Origin: Verrucomicrobiia bacterium | GTDB lineage: Bacteria > Verrucomicrobiota > Verrucomicrobiia > Verrucomicrobiales > Akkermansiaceae | NCBI GenBank assembly: GCA_030432565.1 | Contig: JAUIGV010000022.1 | Coordinates: 22,963 to 86,962 of the forward strand | DNA length: 64,000 bases | Direction: 5' to 3' | Part shown: positions 8,751 to 17,627 of the stretch, one piece after another | Numbering within the stretch: the first letter of the stretch is position 1 | How the letters are laid out: each line of letters opens with the position of its first letter | Position numbers and translations under genes: made by a program | The notes under the pieces: generated by a model | The model's database searches: none | Seen by the model: the letters and a program-made list of their open reading frames with translations, nothing else | Told to the model about the DNA's origin: nothing

Positions 8751-9935
8751 CTAACGGCCAAAGTAGGCCTGTCCCTCCGGTGAGGCGATGAACTTGTCGA
8801 GAAAACCCTCGGCGAAGTCTTCCTTGGTCAGTCTGACTTCAAATTGTTTTGCGTAGTCTTCGAGCAAGGTAGCCAGCTTGCCAAACTCATCGAGTTGGGT
8901 CAGGCACGTTATTTTACTCCACCAATAATCCTCGCTTTCAGGGCTGGCTGAGAGAGCTTTGTCGGCCCATTCCAGGCCCTTGCTGAAGTCTTCAGCAAGC
9001 ACGCAGATCAAGGAATCGTAGTAGTCTAGGTAGTGGTCGTCATCGACAAATTTCCTGATGGTATTCAACTTTTGATGGGTTCCATCCCAGTCTTCCCGGT
9101 TGAAATCGGCATCGAGAAGCAGGAGCGCAACCCCGGCGTCATCCGGAAATGCAGCTTCGAATTTTTCGGCCTCCTTTAGGTGGGCGTCGACATTGTCCAC
9201 CAGGCTGTTGAGGTAAGCGCTCCAGAAAAAGCGTTCCTTTTGAAGTTTTTCGGGGAGAGCCCGGTAGGCGTTTTGAAGAGCGTTGATATCTCCGGTTTGG
9301 GTCGCGTTGTTAATCGCCTTGATGGTTTCCAGGTGATTCGAAATGTCAGCCTCATCCTTCTTTTTAAAGGCGCGGGTAAATTTTGAACCCAGAAGCTGTT
9401 TGATGGTGGGGAGCACGAGCCTCCGGGTTGTCATGCTGCTCCAGTCACTGTTGCTCAACATATAGGTGTCATAGGCTTTAATCTGCCCGGACTCATCGGG
9501 CAGAGCCATGATAATCATGTATCCAAATCCTCCATCATCAGTGAATCTGAAGAGGGGCATTTTCATGCCCTGGAAATTGAGCAGCTTTACGTAGGTTAGC
9601 TGTTGGTTCAGCACTCCCCAGCCAAGGCCGCCGGCCCTTTGGCTCGTCCCCTTGATGATGCCTCCCATGAATTCTTCAAATTCAGAGGGTGGGAATTCGA
9701 TCCCATCAAGTGCTCTTAAAAAATAGCCGCGCGGGTTAAAGGCCCGGGCAATTTCATCGGCATTCCCTTCTTTCGCGTCCTGGGCAAACTTTTTGCTAAA
9801 CTTCTCGACGTTTGCAAGGTCGGCCTCGGTGAGTTCCCGAATGGTCTCTCCCCTGAGAGTGGAGCTCTCTTTCGAATCTTTACAACTGGCAAGAAAGACG
9901 ACGGTGGCAAGGCCGAGTAGCTGGAATAGCTTCAT
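8751..9935 (-). CDS. Lipoprotein with tetratricopeptide-like C-terminal half
   Basis: The 394-aa product starts at the ATG at 9935 with a lipoprotein signal ending FLASC, lipidated at Cys18. Residues from about 190 to 380 form alternating helices with TPR-like spacing (for example FSKGLEWADKALSASPESEDYWW). The N-terminal part has no family I can name. It should be anchored to the outer or inner membrane facing the periplasm. Upstream lies the terminator of the preceding minus-strand gene, so it is probably transcribed from its own promoter in the short gap near 9940-9990. Confidence 0.72.
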   Translation of the reverse strand: MKLFQLLGLATVVFLASCKDSKESSTLRGETIRELTEADLANVEKFSKKFAQDAKEGNADEIARAFNPRGYFLRALDGIEFPPSEFEEFMGGIIKGTSQRAGGLGWGVLNQQLTYVKLLNFQGMKMPLFRFTDDGGFGYMIIMALPDESGQIKAYDTYMLSNSDWSSMTTRRLVLPTIKQLLGSKFTRAFKKKDEADISNHLETIKAINNATQTGDINALQNAYRALPEKLQKERFFWSAYLNSLVDNVDAHLKEAEKFEAAFPDDAGVALLLLDADFNREDWDGTHQKLNTIRKFVDDDHYLDYYDSLICVLAEDFSKGLEWADKALSASPESEDYWWSKITCLTQLDEFGKLATLLEDYAKQFEVRLTKEDFAEGFLDKFIASPEGQAYFGR

Positions 9936-9991
9936 TGGCTGGAGTGTTCCAGATCGCACTCGAAAGTCGAGTGAGCATCTGGCAATGAAAT

Positions 9992-10020
9992 AAAAAAACC
10001 GCCTGTTGTTCAACAGGCGG
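9992..10020 (-). terminator. Intrinsic terminator of the coiled-coil gene
   Basis: CCGCCTGTTG (9999-10008) pairs with CAACAGGCGG (10011-10020). On the minus strand the hairpin is followed by seven T (9992-9998), and it lies 23 bp past the stop of the gene at 10043-10870. Confidence 0.9.
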
Positions 10021-10042
10021 GTCGGGGGAAGGATGATGAAAT

Positions 10043-10870
10043 CTATTCTTCCTCTCCGGACTTTTCCTTTCTTTCCCTGTTCTGCCTCTCAAGCTCTCTG
10101 CGAGCTTCTTCCAACTGGCGACGTTGCTTTTCGAGCATTTTGGTTTGTTCCATTAACTCAAGCTTGTAGCGCTCGAGTTCTTTTTTCTTGTTCTCAATCA
10201 TGCGGGCTCTGGCTTCATCTTCCTCGCGTTTGCGCATCATTTCAGCGTGGCGGGCTCGCTCCATTCGCTCTGCATTTTCACGCTCGCGCAGCTCTTCCCG
10301 CTCTGCAATTTCACGTTGATGATGCTCGTGCTCCTCGTGTCCCCTGGCTAAGTCTTCACGTGCCTCCCGAATGTCGGCGAGTTCTTCCCGGGCTTGATTC
10401 AGGGTATCGCGCAGTTCATCCAAAACCCTGCCCTGGGGATTGGGCCGGTCCTGGTGGGCTGGCAGATGCGGTCTGCTGGCGTGGGCGGCTTCAAAAATTT
10501 TTCGGGCATCTTCACGGTTGATCTTCTTCTGGGCAATCAATTCTCCAAGCACGCGGCCCAAAGCATCCGGGCGTCGTTGTCCCGGGATCTGGCGTGAGTT
10601 TTCCGGTTTCGCCCGCAGTGGTTGATCTCTTCCGGCTTGAGGCTTTGCTGCAAGTTTCTTCTTTAGCTCGGCATATTTTTCATTGGCCTGGTCGCGGGTC
10701 ATATCACCCCGCTCAACGGCACCTTCAATCCGTTCTTTGACGCGGTCCCAATTAAAGTTTTCGGCTTTTGGTTGATCCGCTCTGCCGCGGGGAGCCCGCT
10801 CCCGCTCCTGGGCGGCAAGCGATGAAACCAAGAGAGCGGAAAGAGTGAGAGTTGGGAGGAATTTCTTCAT
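10043..10870 (-). CDS. Secreted coiled-coil protein of unknown function
   Basis: The 275-aa product begins with a cleavable signal peptide (MKKFLPTLTLSALLVSSLAA, cut before QER). Residues about 45-75 and 100-125 are short acidic/basic helices of the type ERGDMTRDQANEKYAELKKK. From about 135 to the end it is almost pure Glu/Arg/Lys-rich heptad sequence, a long coiled coil, ending EEE. No enzymatic motif is present. The ATG at 10870 is chosen over one six codons upstream because the signal peptide then starts with MKK. A strong terminator follows. Confidence 0.68.
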   Translation of the reverse strand: MKKFLPTLTLSALLVSSLAAQERERAPRGRADQPKAENFNWDRVKERIEGAVERGDMTRDQANEKYAELKKKLAAKPQAGRDQPLRAKPENSRQIPGQRRPDALGRVLGELIAQKKINREDARKIFEAAHASRPHLPAHQDRPNPQGRVLDELRDTLNQAREELADIREAREDLARGHEEHEHHQREIAEREELRERENAERMERARHAEMMRKREEDEARARMIENKKKELERYKLELMEQTKMLEKQRRQLEEARRELERQNRERKEKSGEEE

Positions 10871-10954
10871 AGCCCCTTCTGATACCATTTGAGGGGAGAA
10901 TGTCGAGTTTGAGAGTACGAAGAAACTTTTCAGAATTTGAGACGCTTGTTAGAG

Positions 10955-11704
10955 ATGCCCGGGATGGTGATCGCTTCGTGGATATTATTGTTGGTGGGTT
11001 TCGGAGCGTTCGCCTGGTTCTTTGCGATTCGAGGGAGGGGATCTCTGCGGTATTGGATCCGAATTTTCGAGGTGGAAGAACAGTGGGTTCTGGGAAAGAC
11101 TTTCGAGGTGGATGACCGGGCTGCTCATGAGCAGTTTTTTACGGATGCGAACGCGGTCGTGAGGTCGCTTGATCGCCGCACCAACAAGGTTTGGAGGCAG
11201 TGGGACCGGAGTTCCGGGAAGGTGTTCCTGGGTCTCGTTTTCAACGTTCCACCGGATGAAGGGGTTCCGGCCGGATACGAGCTGCGACAATTGCCCGGGC
11301 GAGAAGTGGTTCGGCTTTCCGGGACAAATCGGATCGATGAGAATTCGGAGATAGAAGCGGTCAAATCATACGCTGCGGACAAGGGGTTAAAGTTGGACCT
11401 GGAGTATCCGGGAAGGTTGTCCGGACAATCGTTCAGCCTCTATCAGTGGGATATCGTGCAATCTGTGGCTCAACCACCGACAAGTGGTTTCTCCCGTCTG
11501 GTCGAGGCCACTTATCAATTGCGAAACAATTTGGTGATTCCCTTGCTCGCGACCTGGATCGCTCTGGCTCTGATTGGGACGGCCCAGCCGGTGATGCTGG
11601 TTCTTGGAATTCTCCTCATTTGTTTCCTGTCAGGGGCTTGCAAGTTCGTCTTCATCCATCAGATGACCGATGAAGCGGACGAAATTCACCTGCAGAATTA
11701 CTAG
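10955..11704 (+). CDS. Membrane protein of unknown function, three predicted TM helices
   Basis: The product (249 aa from the ATG at 10955; an ATG at 10964 is equally possible) has an N-terminal TM helix (VIASWILLLVGFGAFAWFFA), a soluble domain of about 150 residues, then two C-terminal TM helices (IPLLATWIALALIGTA and VMLVLGILLICFLSG). The soluble part contains no motif I recognise. It is divergent from the coiled-coil gene and convergent with the giant cytochrome gene, with which it shares a hairpin terminator region. Confidence 0.68.
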   Translation: MPGMVIASWILLLVGFGAFAWFFAIRGRGSLRYWIRIFEVEEQWVLGKTFEVDDRAAHEQFFTDANAVVRSLDRRTNKVWRQWDRSSGKVFLGLVFNVPPDEGVPAGYELRQLPGREVVRLSGTNRIDENSEIEAVKSYAADKGLKLDLEYPGRLSGQSFSLYQWDIVQSVAQPPTSGFSRLVEATYQLRNNLVIPLLATWIALALIGTAQPVMLVLGILLICFLSGACKFVFIHQMTDEADEIHLQNY

Positions 11705-11712
11705 ATACGGGC

Positions 11713-11744
11713 GAAAAAAAAACGTCCCGGTTTTCCGGGACGTT
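11713..11744 (-). terminator. Intrinsic terminator of the PVC cytochrome gene
   Basis: AACGTCCCGG (11721-11730) pairs with CCGGGACGTT (11735-11744) around a TTTT loop. The A-run at 11714-11722 gives a T-run on the minus strand. On the plus strand only TTT follows, so it may act weakly in both directions between the convergent genes. Confidence 0.9.
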
Positions 11745-11771
11745 TGATGGAAGGTTGTCGTCAGCTTTGAC

Positions 11772-14700
11772 CTACTTGTTAATCGTCTTCATGCGGAGCA
11801 TGCCGACACCGGTGAGGCCCGCAATGACGAGTGTAATGATGATTCCAATTGTGGGGGCGCCAAGACCGGTCGAAGGAATTTCGGGAATGGCCGGGGCCGG
11901 AGCGTCACTGATTACAGGAGTGCCGTCCGCACTGACTGGCTTTTTGAAAGGATCAATAAGATCCTTAACGTTGAGCATCGGCGGGGGAACCTTGCTGAGA
12001 ATGTCTTTATTGGCTTCCTTGTATTCGGCGACCATCTCCGGAGTGACTGCGGAAGCGCTGTTTCCGAAGGAATTACGAATATAGGTCAGGACCGCGGCGA
12101 TGTTTTCGTCCGGCTGTCCTGCTCCCATGGCGACCATTGGTGCCGCGAACTGATAGTCCTGGCCGTTGACAGTGATGGCACCCTGAAGTCCACGAAGCTG
12201 GATTCCGATTAGGTTTTCCACCGGGCCGGTGACCCATTCGGATTTCTCAAGAGGAGGGCCGACATTGGGCATCCCCTGACCGGTCGGGCCGTGGCAACCA
12301 AGACACAAGTTGTATTGCGCTTTTCCAAGTTCCATTACGGCGGGGTCAATTTCGTTATTTTCGCTCACGTTTTGATCAGGTTCAGGTTTCGGACGGGCGG
12401 GAGTCTCGGTGCTTTTTGTCCCTTCGTCCATCTTTTTGGAGTCGGCAAGTAAAAGTTCCTTTGCCTGATAAGGGGCGGGCTTTTCCGGATTGGGTTTGGT
12501 CAGCGTCAAAAGCCAGGCGATGACATCGCGGGCCTCGTAAGGGGTGAGAATGGCCCCCATGGCAGGCATGGCGGAAACGGGTTTCGGTTGCCCGGCGAGG
12601 TCGGACAATTTAATCCGCCACACAGCTGACTCGCTTTCCCTGAGATCGAGGTATTTGTCTGTGCTGGCCACGATGGTTCCGCTCTTGCTGGTTCCGTTTT
12701 TGAGCTTCACCTCAGCGACGCCAAAGCCGTCGGCAATTTTTGCGTGAGGGAGAATGAGTGACTCGAGCAGGCCCTTGGCGTCGTGTCTTAGCGCCACCCC
12801 CATGAGGTTGGGGCCGGCTTCGCCGCCTTCCGAGTGGCCGGGCTCGTGCCGGTGACAACGCATGCATTGGGCCGCGGCATGAGTTTGGAAGATCTTGAAT
12901 CCACGACCGGCATCACCTCCGGCCAGCGAAGGCTCCCAGGGAGCGAGCGAATCATCCTTTGGCAGCGAGTCCTCATAATCAGCGAGGGCGGATTTGATCG
13001 CCGGCTCGCCGCGTTTCCGGGCCGCCATCAAAAGATCGAGGCGGGTGGCGCGGTCGCTCTTGCCATCCTTGAGGTCGACCAGGCCCTCCCGAATGACGGG
13101 AATGGCATACTCGGCCGGAAGTTCGCCGATAATTCCCCAAGCGGTCTGGCGGCGTGCGGTGCTATCCGATTGGAGTGCTCCTTTGAGCGCCGCCACGGTG
13201 GAAGCCGGATCCCGCTCAGACGCGAGTTGAAGGGCTTTGCTGGCAAGCTCGTCGTTTTTGGAACGGGCCGCTTCGGCGAGGATTTTATCGACGTTTTCGG
13301 GGTTTCCCTTGAGGAAAAGATCAAGGGCTGCCGCGCGGGTTTGTCCGTCGGTCTTTTGATCACGGATAATGCGGGTGAGGCTTCCCGAATCGAGCCCTTT
13401 GTGCTCGATGCCATATTTTAGGGCAAGCTTCATCGCTTCGCCGAAGATTTCCTGTCCTCCGTCGAGGAGAAGTCCGATGTGCTCGCCGAGAACTTTCTCC
13501 ATAATGGCGGGATCGCGGGGAGCAAGAGGGGAGTGATAACCGAGGGATTGATCGACGACGTGTGGTGTTTCCCACATCGCAAGAAGCCGCATCGCTTCCT
13601 TCCGCTCTTCGATGGGGAAGAGTGGATTCACGGCGGCTTTGATGACACGGAGAAGATTTTGTTCGTTGGGAATCCGGTAGGCGGAGTGGATGAGTCGGCG
13701 CAAGATCATGCGGCTGACCGGGCGCTGGGGAGTGCCAATTGATTCGTCATCAAGGAGGGCTGCCAGAACGGGGCGGGCGGCTTCCATGTGGGTGTCGTGA
13801 ATGGCGCGGATGGCATCATTCGAGATCCCCAGGTTGGTGTCACCAAGGAAGGCCATCACCTTGGGGCTACCCATTCTCCTCAGGGCGATGACGGCGGCGT
13901 GCCTGACCGCTTCCGAATCATGGCGAACGAGATCGGCGATCTCCTGGTCTTTTGCAATTCCCACGAGCGCCATCACTCCGGCATGGCGTAGAACGGGATC
14001 GTCATTACCGTTGAATTCGATCATCGCTTTGATCGCGGGGAGCGCCTTGGGATCTCCGATGCGGCCGACCGCAATCGCGGTAAGGGCGCGCACCCGGGGG
14101 GATCCATCCGTCAGAGCCGGAAGGAGGACATCCGCAGTCTTGAGCTGAGCTTCGCCAAGTGCTTTGGCGACCTGTGCCCGCACCCGGGGATCGTTGCTGC
14201 GGAGCTGCTGGGCGAGGATGCCGGTTGCCACGGTGTTTCCCTTGCGCGCGATCATTCCAAGTCCCCAAATTCCGTGGAGGCGCTCGATATGATTGATCTG
14301 CTGATTGGCTGCGGAGACGAAAAGGGGGAGTGCTTCGGGGCGGGTGGCCAGGTGAAGTTGGGCGCGGAGGCGGACACGCTGATCGGCGTGCGAGAGTAGC
14401 CTTGCCAGGTCTCGGGGAGGAGCGGTTTTGAAGTCAATTTCCGCGAGGAAATCGGCGACACTTTTTCCGGGATTCTGTTCCTCAAGAGTGTAAACACGTC
14501 CGGCATTGTGCGATTGCCAGCCGCTGACGAAGTCAGACACGTAGAGCTTCCCATCGTAGCCCCATTCGATGTCGGTGGCGGCGACCCCCCAGTTGAACTT
14601 CCCGGATTGATCGACTGCAAATCCGGCGCCATCATCTTTGATACTGAAGTTCCAAATGCCGGAGGCTGCGGCACCACCCCGGTAGTCGCAGATGAGGAAT

Positions 14701-16286
14701 TGGTCTTTGCAGCCTAGGCTGAATCCAGTGCCCGGGTAGTAGGCGAGTCCGGACGGGCCGGAGGTGAGATTCAGCATGGGAGGGACGATGTGTCCCGGCT
14801 GGCTGCCATTCCGGGGCTCCCACATTTTTTCCTGCATCCACTGGTTGATGGGACGGTCGGGAATGCCGGCCGTTTTGTGGAAGGAGTGGAGGACCTGATG
14901 GCCCATGCGCCAGCCGGAGTCGGCTCCTTCAAGCATGAAGACGACGCGCGCGCGATCGCCCTGGTCGGAGTTGTTATCAACGGTGATGCCGGTGCCGAAT
15001 TGATCGAAGGCGATTTCCTTGGGATTTCGCAGGCCGGTGTGGACCACCTCCATGTTCGAGCCATCTGGTTCGAAGCGAAGGATCGCGCCTTGGTTCGGAT
15101 ATTTGTATTCGCGGCCTTCCTTTGTCGTGAATGAGAATCCACGGTCGCCGATTGTGGTGTAGAGGCGGCCGTCGGGGCCGAGTGCGAAACCATTGAGGTC
15201 ATGACCCGAGAAGGAGACGCGCACGCCAAATCCGTCCTGAATGACGCTTCGCTTGTCAGATTTCAGATCGCCATCTTCATCCTCGAGCATCCAGATATTG
15301 GGAATGCAGGCAAAGTAGATCTTACCCTCGAAAGCCATGATACCGGCTGCGGTTCCGTCGAGTAGATCGTTGAATTTTTCGGCGAAGATTTCCGCCTTGT
15401 CAGCCACGCCATCGCCATCGGTGTCAATGAGGACACGGATTTTTTCCGAGACGGAGGTCATTTTTTCGAGGGGGAGTTTCTCCTGCCACTTCTTGTGCAT
15501 CGCGATGCGATCGTCGGTGGTCTGCGCCGAGATGTCGTCCATAAGCCAGTAAAGATGGTTCCGGTTGTCTTCGACTCCGAAGCGGAAGCGGTGCGTTTCG
15601 GCGAGGAAAACACGACCTTCTTCATCCACCGTAAGCGCGGTGGGCGAGTAGACGCCGAGTGTCTTGTTTTCAGCGAAAAGCCTGGCCACCGCACCCTCGG
15701 GGATGGTGAGGCCGGGAAGAACATCGGTGGAAACCAACCCGTCTTTGTTCGGTTGGGCTTCGCGATATTTGGGTTTGGGGAAAAATGGTTTTGGGCTGTC
15801 TGAAAAGACGAAGTGGTCAGCGTTGATAATACCCCAGCCACCGGGTTCTGCATCGATGATGCGGATCTTGGCTTGCTCCCCTTGATGCTCTTTGAGGGTC
15901 CAGACGATCGGTTGCATTTCGAGGCTGTTTTGCCCGGTCGCCTCGAAGACGACCTTGTCTCCGATGAGGAGTTGGACTGCGGTTTTTTCCTTGTGATTGC
16001 CTCCGGCGATTTTGAAGCCAAGAAAGGGTTGGGAAATTTTGAATCCAGGCGAAGTGAGCGAACCGGTCGGCTTGTCGCCGCCGTGAGCCGAACTGACGAA
16101 ATACTGGTCCGAGTAATTGGTAATCTTGCCATTCACTCCCGGCGGGGTGACGGCGGTGGGGGCTTTCCCGAAAGCATTGCCCTCGACGGCCCACTCGCCG
16201 AAACCGTCGGATTCGAAGGCGTCGAAGACCAAGTCGGTGGCCGTGGCGGGCAGGGCGAGGGATGCGAGAAGAAGTGAAGTGCGCAT
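11772..16286 (-). CDS. PVC-type haem-binding dehydrogenase/HEAT/cytochrome c giant protein
   Basis: The 1504-aa product belongs to the large planctomycete/verrucomicrobial family with a putative membrane-bound dehydrogenase beta-propeller. Order: signal peptide (1-16); a carbohydrate-binding-like beta domain (about 20-165); the propeller (about 185-610) with segments such as GFALGPDGRLYTTIGDRG and TGLRNPKEIAFDQFGTG; HEAT repeats (about 625-1090); a first cytochrome c with CMRCH at 1141-1145; a linker rich in Lys, Pro and Glu; a second cytochrome c with CLGCH at 1328-1332; and a C-terminal TM helix (about 1477-1497) followed by basic residues. Most relatives have one CxxCH; here there are two plus a membrane anchor. 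It is presumably periplasmic and oxidises a sugar or alcohol, passing electrons through the haems; the substrate is unknown. Confidence 0.9.
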   Translation of the reverse strand: MRTSLLLASLALPATATDLVFDAFESDGFGEWAVEGNAFGKAPTAVTPPGVNGKITNYSDQYFVSSAHGGDKPTGSLTSPGFKISQPFLGFKIAGGNHKEKTAVQLLIGDKVVFEATGQNSLEMQPIVWTLKEHQGEQAKIRIIDAEPGGWGIINADHFVFSDSPKPFFPKPKYREAQPNKDGLVSTDVLPGLTIPEGAVARLFAENKTLGVYSPTALTVDEEGRVFLAETHRFRFGVEDNRNHLYWLMDDISAQTTDDRIAMHKKWQEKLPLEKMTSVSEKIRVLIDTDGDGVADKAEIFAEKFNDLLDGTAAGIMAFEGKIYFACIPNIWMLEDEDGDLKSDKRSVIQDGFGVRVSFSGHDLNGFALGPDGRLYTTIGDRGFSFTTKEGREYKYPNQGAILRFEPDGSNMEVVHTGLRNPKEIAFDQFGTGITVDNNSDQGDRARVVFMLEGADSGWRMGHQVLHSFHKTAGIPDRPINQWMQEKMWEPRNGSQPGHIVPPMLNLTSGPSGLAYYPGTGFSLGCKDQFLICDYRGGAAASGIWNFSIKDDGAGFAVDQSGKFNWGVAATDIEWGYDGKLYVSDFVSGWQSHNAGRVYTLEEQNPGKSVADFLAEIDFKTAPPRDLARLLSHADQRVRLRAQLHLATRPEALPLFVSAANQQINHIERLHGIWGLGMIARKGNTVATGILAQQLRSNDPRVRAQVAKALGEAQLKTADVLLPALTDGSPRVRALTAIAVGRIGDPKALPAIKAMIEFNGNDDPVLRHAGVMALVGIAKDQEIADLVRHDSEAVRHAAVIALRRMGSPKVMAFLGDTNLGISNDAIRAIHDTHMEAARPVLAALLDDESIGTPQRPVSRMILRRLIHSAYRIPNEQNLLRVIKAAVNPLFPIEERKEAMRLLAMWETPHVVDQSLGYHSPLAPRDPAIMEKVLGEHIGLLLDGGQEIFGEAMKLALKYGIEHKGLDSGSLTRIIRDQKTDGQTRAAALDLFLKGNPENVDKILAEAARSKNDELASKALQLASERDPASTVAALKGALQSDSTARRQTAWGIIGELPAEYAIPVIREGLVDLKDGKSDRATRLDLLMAARKRGEPAIKSALADYEDSLPKDDSLAPWEPSLAGGDAGRGFKIFQTHAAAQCMRCHRHEPGHSEGGEAGPNLMGVALRHDAKGLLESLILPHAKIADGFGVAEVKLKNGTSKSGTIVASTDKYLDLRESESAVWRIKLSDLAGQPKPVSAMPAMGAILTPYEARDVIAWLLTLTKPNPEKPAPYQAKELLLADSKKMDEGTKSTETPARPKPEPDQNVSENNEIDPAVMELGKAQYNLCLGCHGPTGQGMPNVGPPLEKSEWVTGPVENLIGIQLRGLQGAITVNGQDYQFAAPMVAMGAGQPDENIAAVLTYIRNSFGNSASAVTPEMVAEYKEANKDILSKVPPPMLNVKDLIDPFKKPVSADGTPVISDAPAPAIPEIPSTGLGAPTIGIIITLVIAGLTGVGMLRMKTINK

Positions 16287-16725
16287 GGAAAGTGGACGTT
16301 GTGGGTGCGAGAGAATGGCTTGGGGTGGGGAATACGCAAGAATTCCGGGAAGCTTTCCCTGTGGGGAAAACGTGTCGAGTGGTGGTTTTCGTCTCCGGAA
16401 AATCAGAGAAGGAGGGGGATTCTGGCAGTTCTCGTGTTGCTTTTCTCATCTCGGGGTGGACCACGGGCCATTGGTGTTCCTCTTCCTCCAAAAATATCTT
16501 TGCCCTAGTCGACTCTGGAGTGAACTTCTGCCCGGACGCCCGGGCAGGGGGGACAGGAGCGAGGGAAAAGCATTGATATTTCTCATGAACGGAATTCCTG
16601 GGACCCAATCTTCAGGGTTTTCAATCGTTGGGCGGGTTGAGTGGGAATCTCAAATGATTTTCGGCTTGCTCTAAGGGCACATTTTTGAGGAGGCTTGCAG
16701 TAGCCGTTCCCCTTTAAACGACATT
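16287..16725. other. Divergent intergenic region without a gene
   Basis: These 439 bp separate the starts of the giant cytochrome gene and the PEP-CTERM gene and presumably hold both promoters. The only structure I see is a short perfect hairpin, CTGCCCGG (16528-16535) with CCGGGCAG (16540-16547), without a T-run. Frames that stay open here have no protein-like features. I found no convincing sigma-54 or sigma-70 boxes. Confidence 0.6.
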
Positions 16726-17547
16726 ATGAAAATACCATCAACCCTCCCGCTTTGCCTTCTCACAGGTTTCGCCCTCCTTGGGCAGAGCTCTGCAACGACT
16801 GTCTTGCACTACCGCGTTAACGACACAGACGCTGCAAATGTTGCCGCTGGCACGGTTCCAGGTTTTGATGGCAGTGCGGATGGAGCCGCTATCGGGGCGG
16901 GCGGCACCTTGAGCGCAGATGTGCCGACAGTCGGTGTCCCCGCTGGAGCTGGCAATCGCTCCTTGAGCTTCGCTGGTGACGGTGGTTTCAATCTTCCAGG
17001 AACCCGGCAACTGCTCAACTCGACCATCGACGCGAATGGCGGATTTACCTTCGAGGCTTGGTTCAATTTTGCGGGTGGTGGTAACGTGAACTCAATCATC
17101 GATTACGCCGGAACGGAAAAGCTCGTGCGTCGTGCCGCGGCAACAGGAGTTTCAATGACCGCTGCTGGTGTCGGTGATCCATTGATCGGTGCGACCGGCA
17201 CCAATTCCTGGCATTATGCAGCTGTCGTTTTCACTTCCACGGGGCTCTCTGGCGCCGATATTACCGGTGATTTCACTTTCTATCTTGATGGCACCACCCC
17301 TGTGGGGACCCTCACCGGTCAGACAATCACGGCCTTTGGTGATTCTCTGAATCGCACAATCTCGGTGGGTGCTCACCCGGTCGGCTTCCCCGGTGACTTT
17401 TACAACGGCCAGATCTATGAGCCCCGGGTTTCGTTGGGTGCACTCAGCGCCGGAGACTTGCTCTATACTGCCATTCCTGAGCCCGGTGCCCCACTTCTTC
17501 TCACCTTTTCTTCGGTGCTCGTGTTCCTCCGACGCAAGAGGTCCTAG
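16726..17547 (+). CDS. LamG-domain protein with PEP-CTERM sorting tail
   Basis: The 273-aa product has a signal peptide (cut near residue 23, SSATT), one LamG/concanavalin A-like domain (about 25-245) with the core GGFTFEAWFNF and WHYAAVVFTSTG, and a C-terminal sorting signal from about 250: PEPG, a hydrophobic helix, then LRRKRS. PEP-CTERM tails are recognised by exosortase, which is not in this window. The mature protein should be released to or held at the outer surface or matrix. The next gene begins 80 bp downstream and opens with a near copy of this domain, so the two arose by duplication. Confidence 0.88.
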   Translation: MKIPSTLPLCLLTGFALLGQSSATTVLHYRVNDTDAANVAAGTVPGFDGSADGAAIGAGGTLSADVPTVGVPAGAGNRSLSFAGDGGFNLPGTRQLLNSTIDANGGFTFEAWFNFAGGGNVNSIIDYAGTEKLVRRAAATGVSMTAAGVGDPLIGATGTNSWHYAAVVFTSTGLSGADITGDFTFYLDGTTPVGTLTGQTITAFGDSLNRTISVGAHPVGFPGDFYNGQIYEPRVSLGALSAGDLLYTAIPEPGAPLLLTFSSVLVFLRRKRS

Positions 17548-17627
17548 AGGGGGGATTCCGCCCAATTGGTCTCTAACCGGGGTATGGTGTGAGCCGTGCC
17601 GGGATATCGGTTGGACTATATTTAAGG

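Noticed and set aside
16117..16674. 185-aa plus-strand frame over the intergenic gap before the PEP-CTERM gene
   Set aside because: Half of it is antisense to the cytochrome signal peptide region and the rest has no protein-like features.
16617..16700. Sigma-54 promoter before the PEP-CTERM gene
   Set aside because: GGGCAC and TTGCA are present but 19 bp apart instead of the required GG-N10-GC spacing.
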